This document shows positions 63,444 to 64,000 of a stretch of DNA of 64,000 nt, piece after piece. Every line of letters begins with the position of its first letter. Position 1 is the stretch's first letter. Under the pieces are notes generated by a model that saw only the letters and a program-made list of their open reading frames with translations, was not told where the DNA came from and made no database searches. The stretch spans positions 248,001-312,000 of the forward strand of contig VXNY01000029.1 of the NCBI GenBank assembly GCA_009840305.1, in the 5' to 3' direction. The stretch is from Gammaproteobacteria bacterium. GTDB taxonomy: Bacteria > Pseudomonadota > Gammaproteobacteria > Pseudomonadales > Azotimanducaceae. The translations under genes and the position numbers were made by a program.

Positions 63444-64000
63444 TTATGCACTTGACTCAAGCGTTTGCTTCAGTTCATTCAGATTTGCTGGTGTATTCAC
63501 GTTCAGAAAGCACGACGCGATATCTGATAGGTCAGTTGGTTGCGAATCGATCTGTTCCAACCAATATTTCACTGCGATTCCACCCTGTTCGTAAAACTGG
63601 GCAAGCTCTTGTCTTCGAGCGAGATTCGATAGAAGGAAGAGGTTTTCCCTTTGTCCATCGACTATAGGTACGGCGACTCCATGTTTTTCCGCATCCGCAC
63701 TCAATCTACTCACCAATGTTGTTGGGAGGAAGGGTACGTCTCCGGGTACGGTGAGCATCCAAGGTGAAGTAATAGATTGCATTGCTTCAACAATACCCGC
63801 TAGCGGTCCTCTTGCAGGTTCGCAGTCAACGACCACTGCGTGCCCAATCGCTTCATAGAGTGCAACGTTTCGAGAGCACGATAGGAAGATTCGTCCTACT
63901 TGTGGTGCAAGCCGCTCCAGTAAATAGTCGATTATGCGGCGCGATTCCACTGAAATCAGCGGCTTATCTTGACCGTGCAGGCGCGCCCCCTGTCCTCCAC
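63444..64000 (-). CDS. mobA: Molybdenum cofactor guanylyltransferase MobA, N-terminus beyond window
   Basis: MobA joins GMP to molybdopterin. The frame is open to the window edge and reads GGQGARLHGQDKPLI at its visible start, the nucleotide-binding loop (consensus LAGGxGxRMGGxDK) with Leu-His for the usual Met-Gly. DCEPARGPLAGIVEAM and PWMLTVPGDVPFLP are the other family motifs, the latter with the metal-binding Asp. An internal GTG at 63950 would cut off the loop and is not the real start. The gene lies alone after a 205-bp gap from the STAS gene. Confidence 0.92.
   Translation of the reverse strand, partial: GGQGARLHGQDKPLISVESRRIIDYLLERLAPQVGRIFLSCSRNVALYEAIGHAVVVDCEPARGPLAGIVEAMQSITSPWMLTVPGDVPFLPTTLVSRLSADAEKHGVAVPIVDGQRENLFLLSNLARRQELAQFYEQGGIAVKYWLEQIDSQPTDLSDIASCFLNVNTPANLNELKQTLESSA

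Overview
The window looks like a gammaproteobacterial chromosome of moderate GC content (by eye a little under 50%). The main evidence is the block infC-rpmI-rplT-pheS-pheT-ihfA-MerR-like regulator-tRNA-Pro(GGG) at 43.8-49.2 kb, an order typical of Gammaproteobacteria such as Pseudomonas. GTG and TTG starts are frequent. No insertion sequence, prophage or CRISPR array was seen. The species could not be named.

Layout. 0-9 kb holds a nickel-pincer cofactor set (larE, larB, larC, but no larA here), with a Tat-exported iron-sulfur aldo/keto reductase ahead of larC-larB. It also holds the 5' end of xthA, a TrmH-type RNA methyltransferase, a LapG-like lipoprotein protease, a HIT protein, a YbjQ protein and a lipoprotein. 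9.3-17.2 kb (minus strand) holds two pairs of ~600-residue alpha-solenoid proteins. 17.6-20.8 kb holds a SUMF1-domain protein, uvrB and tRNA-Val(GAC). 21-41 kb starts with two small or unknown genes and continues with ten ~590-600-residue solenoid proteins, all on the plus strand, alternating strictly between two subfamilies (A-B x 5). 41-43.6 kb is a TdeIII-type restriction-modification cassette placed directly upstream of infC. 50.2-54.4 kb is a McrBC type IV restriction pair whose McrB appears to carry an EVE-like domain. 54.5-57.8 kb is the conserved ATP-grasp / alpha-E / transglutaminase trio. 57.9-63.2 kb is a signalling cassette: REC-PP2C phosphatase, RsbW-like kinase, periplasmic binding protein, TorS-like histidine kinase and STAS protein. 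The window ends inside mobA.

The most unusual content is the 14-member solenoid family. The genes occur as seven two-gene units: two anchored/secreted pairs (A'-B') on the minus strand and five anchored/anchored pairs (A-B) in one probable operon. All 14 share an N-terminal membrane anchor or signal peptide and a periplasmic-side body of ~31-34-residue helical repeats marked by an (D/N)P-x-x-A motif. The unit of duplication appears to be the pair, which suggests obligate A-B partners. A 49-residue ORF just before the array resembles a lone A-type anchor. I do not recognise a known system in this arrangement, and its function is unknown.

Start codons also deserve attention. infC clearly starts at ATC. 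The ATP-grasp gene has no ATG, GTG or TTG at its expected 5' end and must start at ATC or contain a frameshift. The STAS gene may start at ATT.
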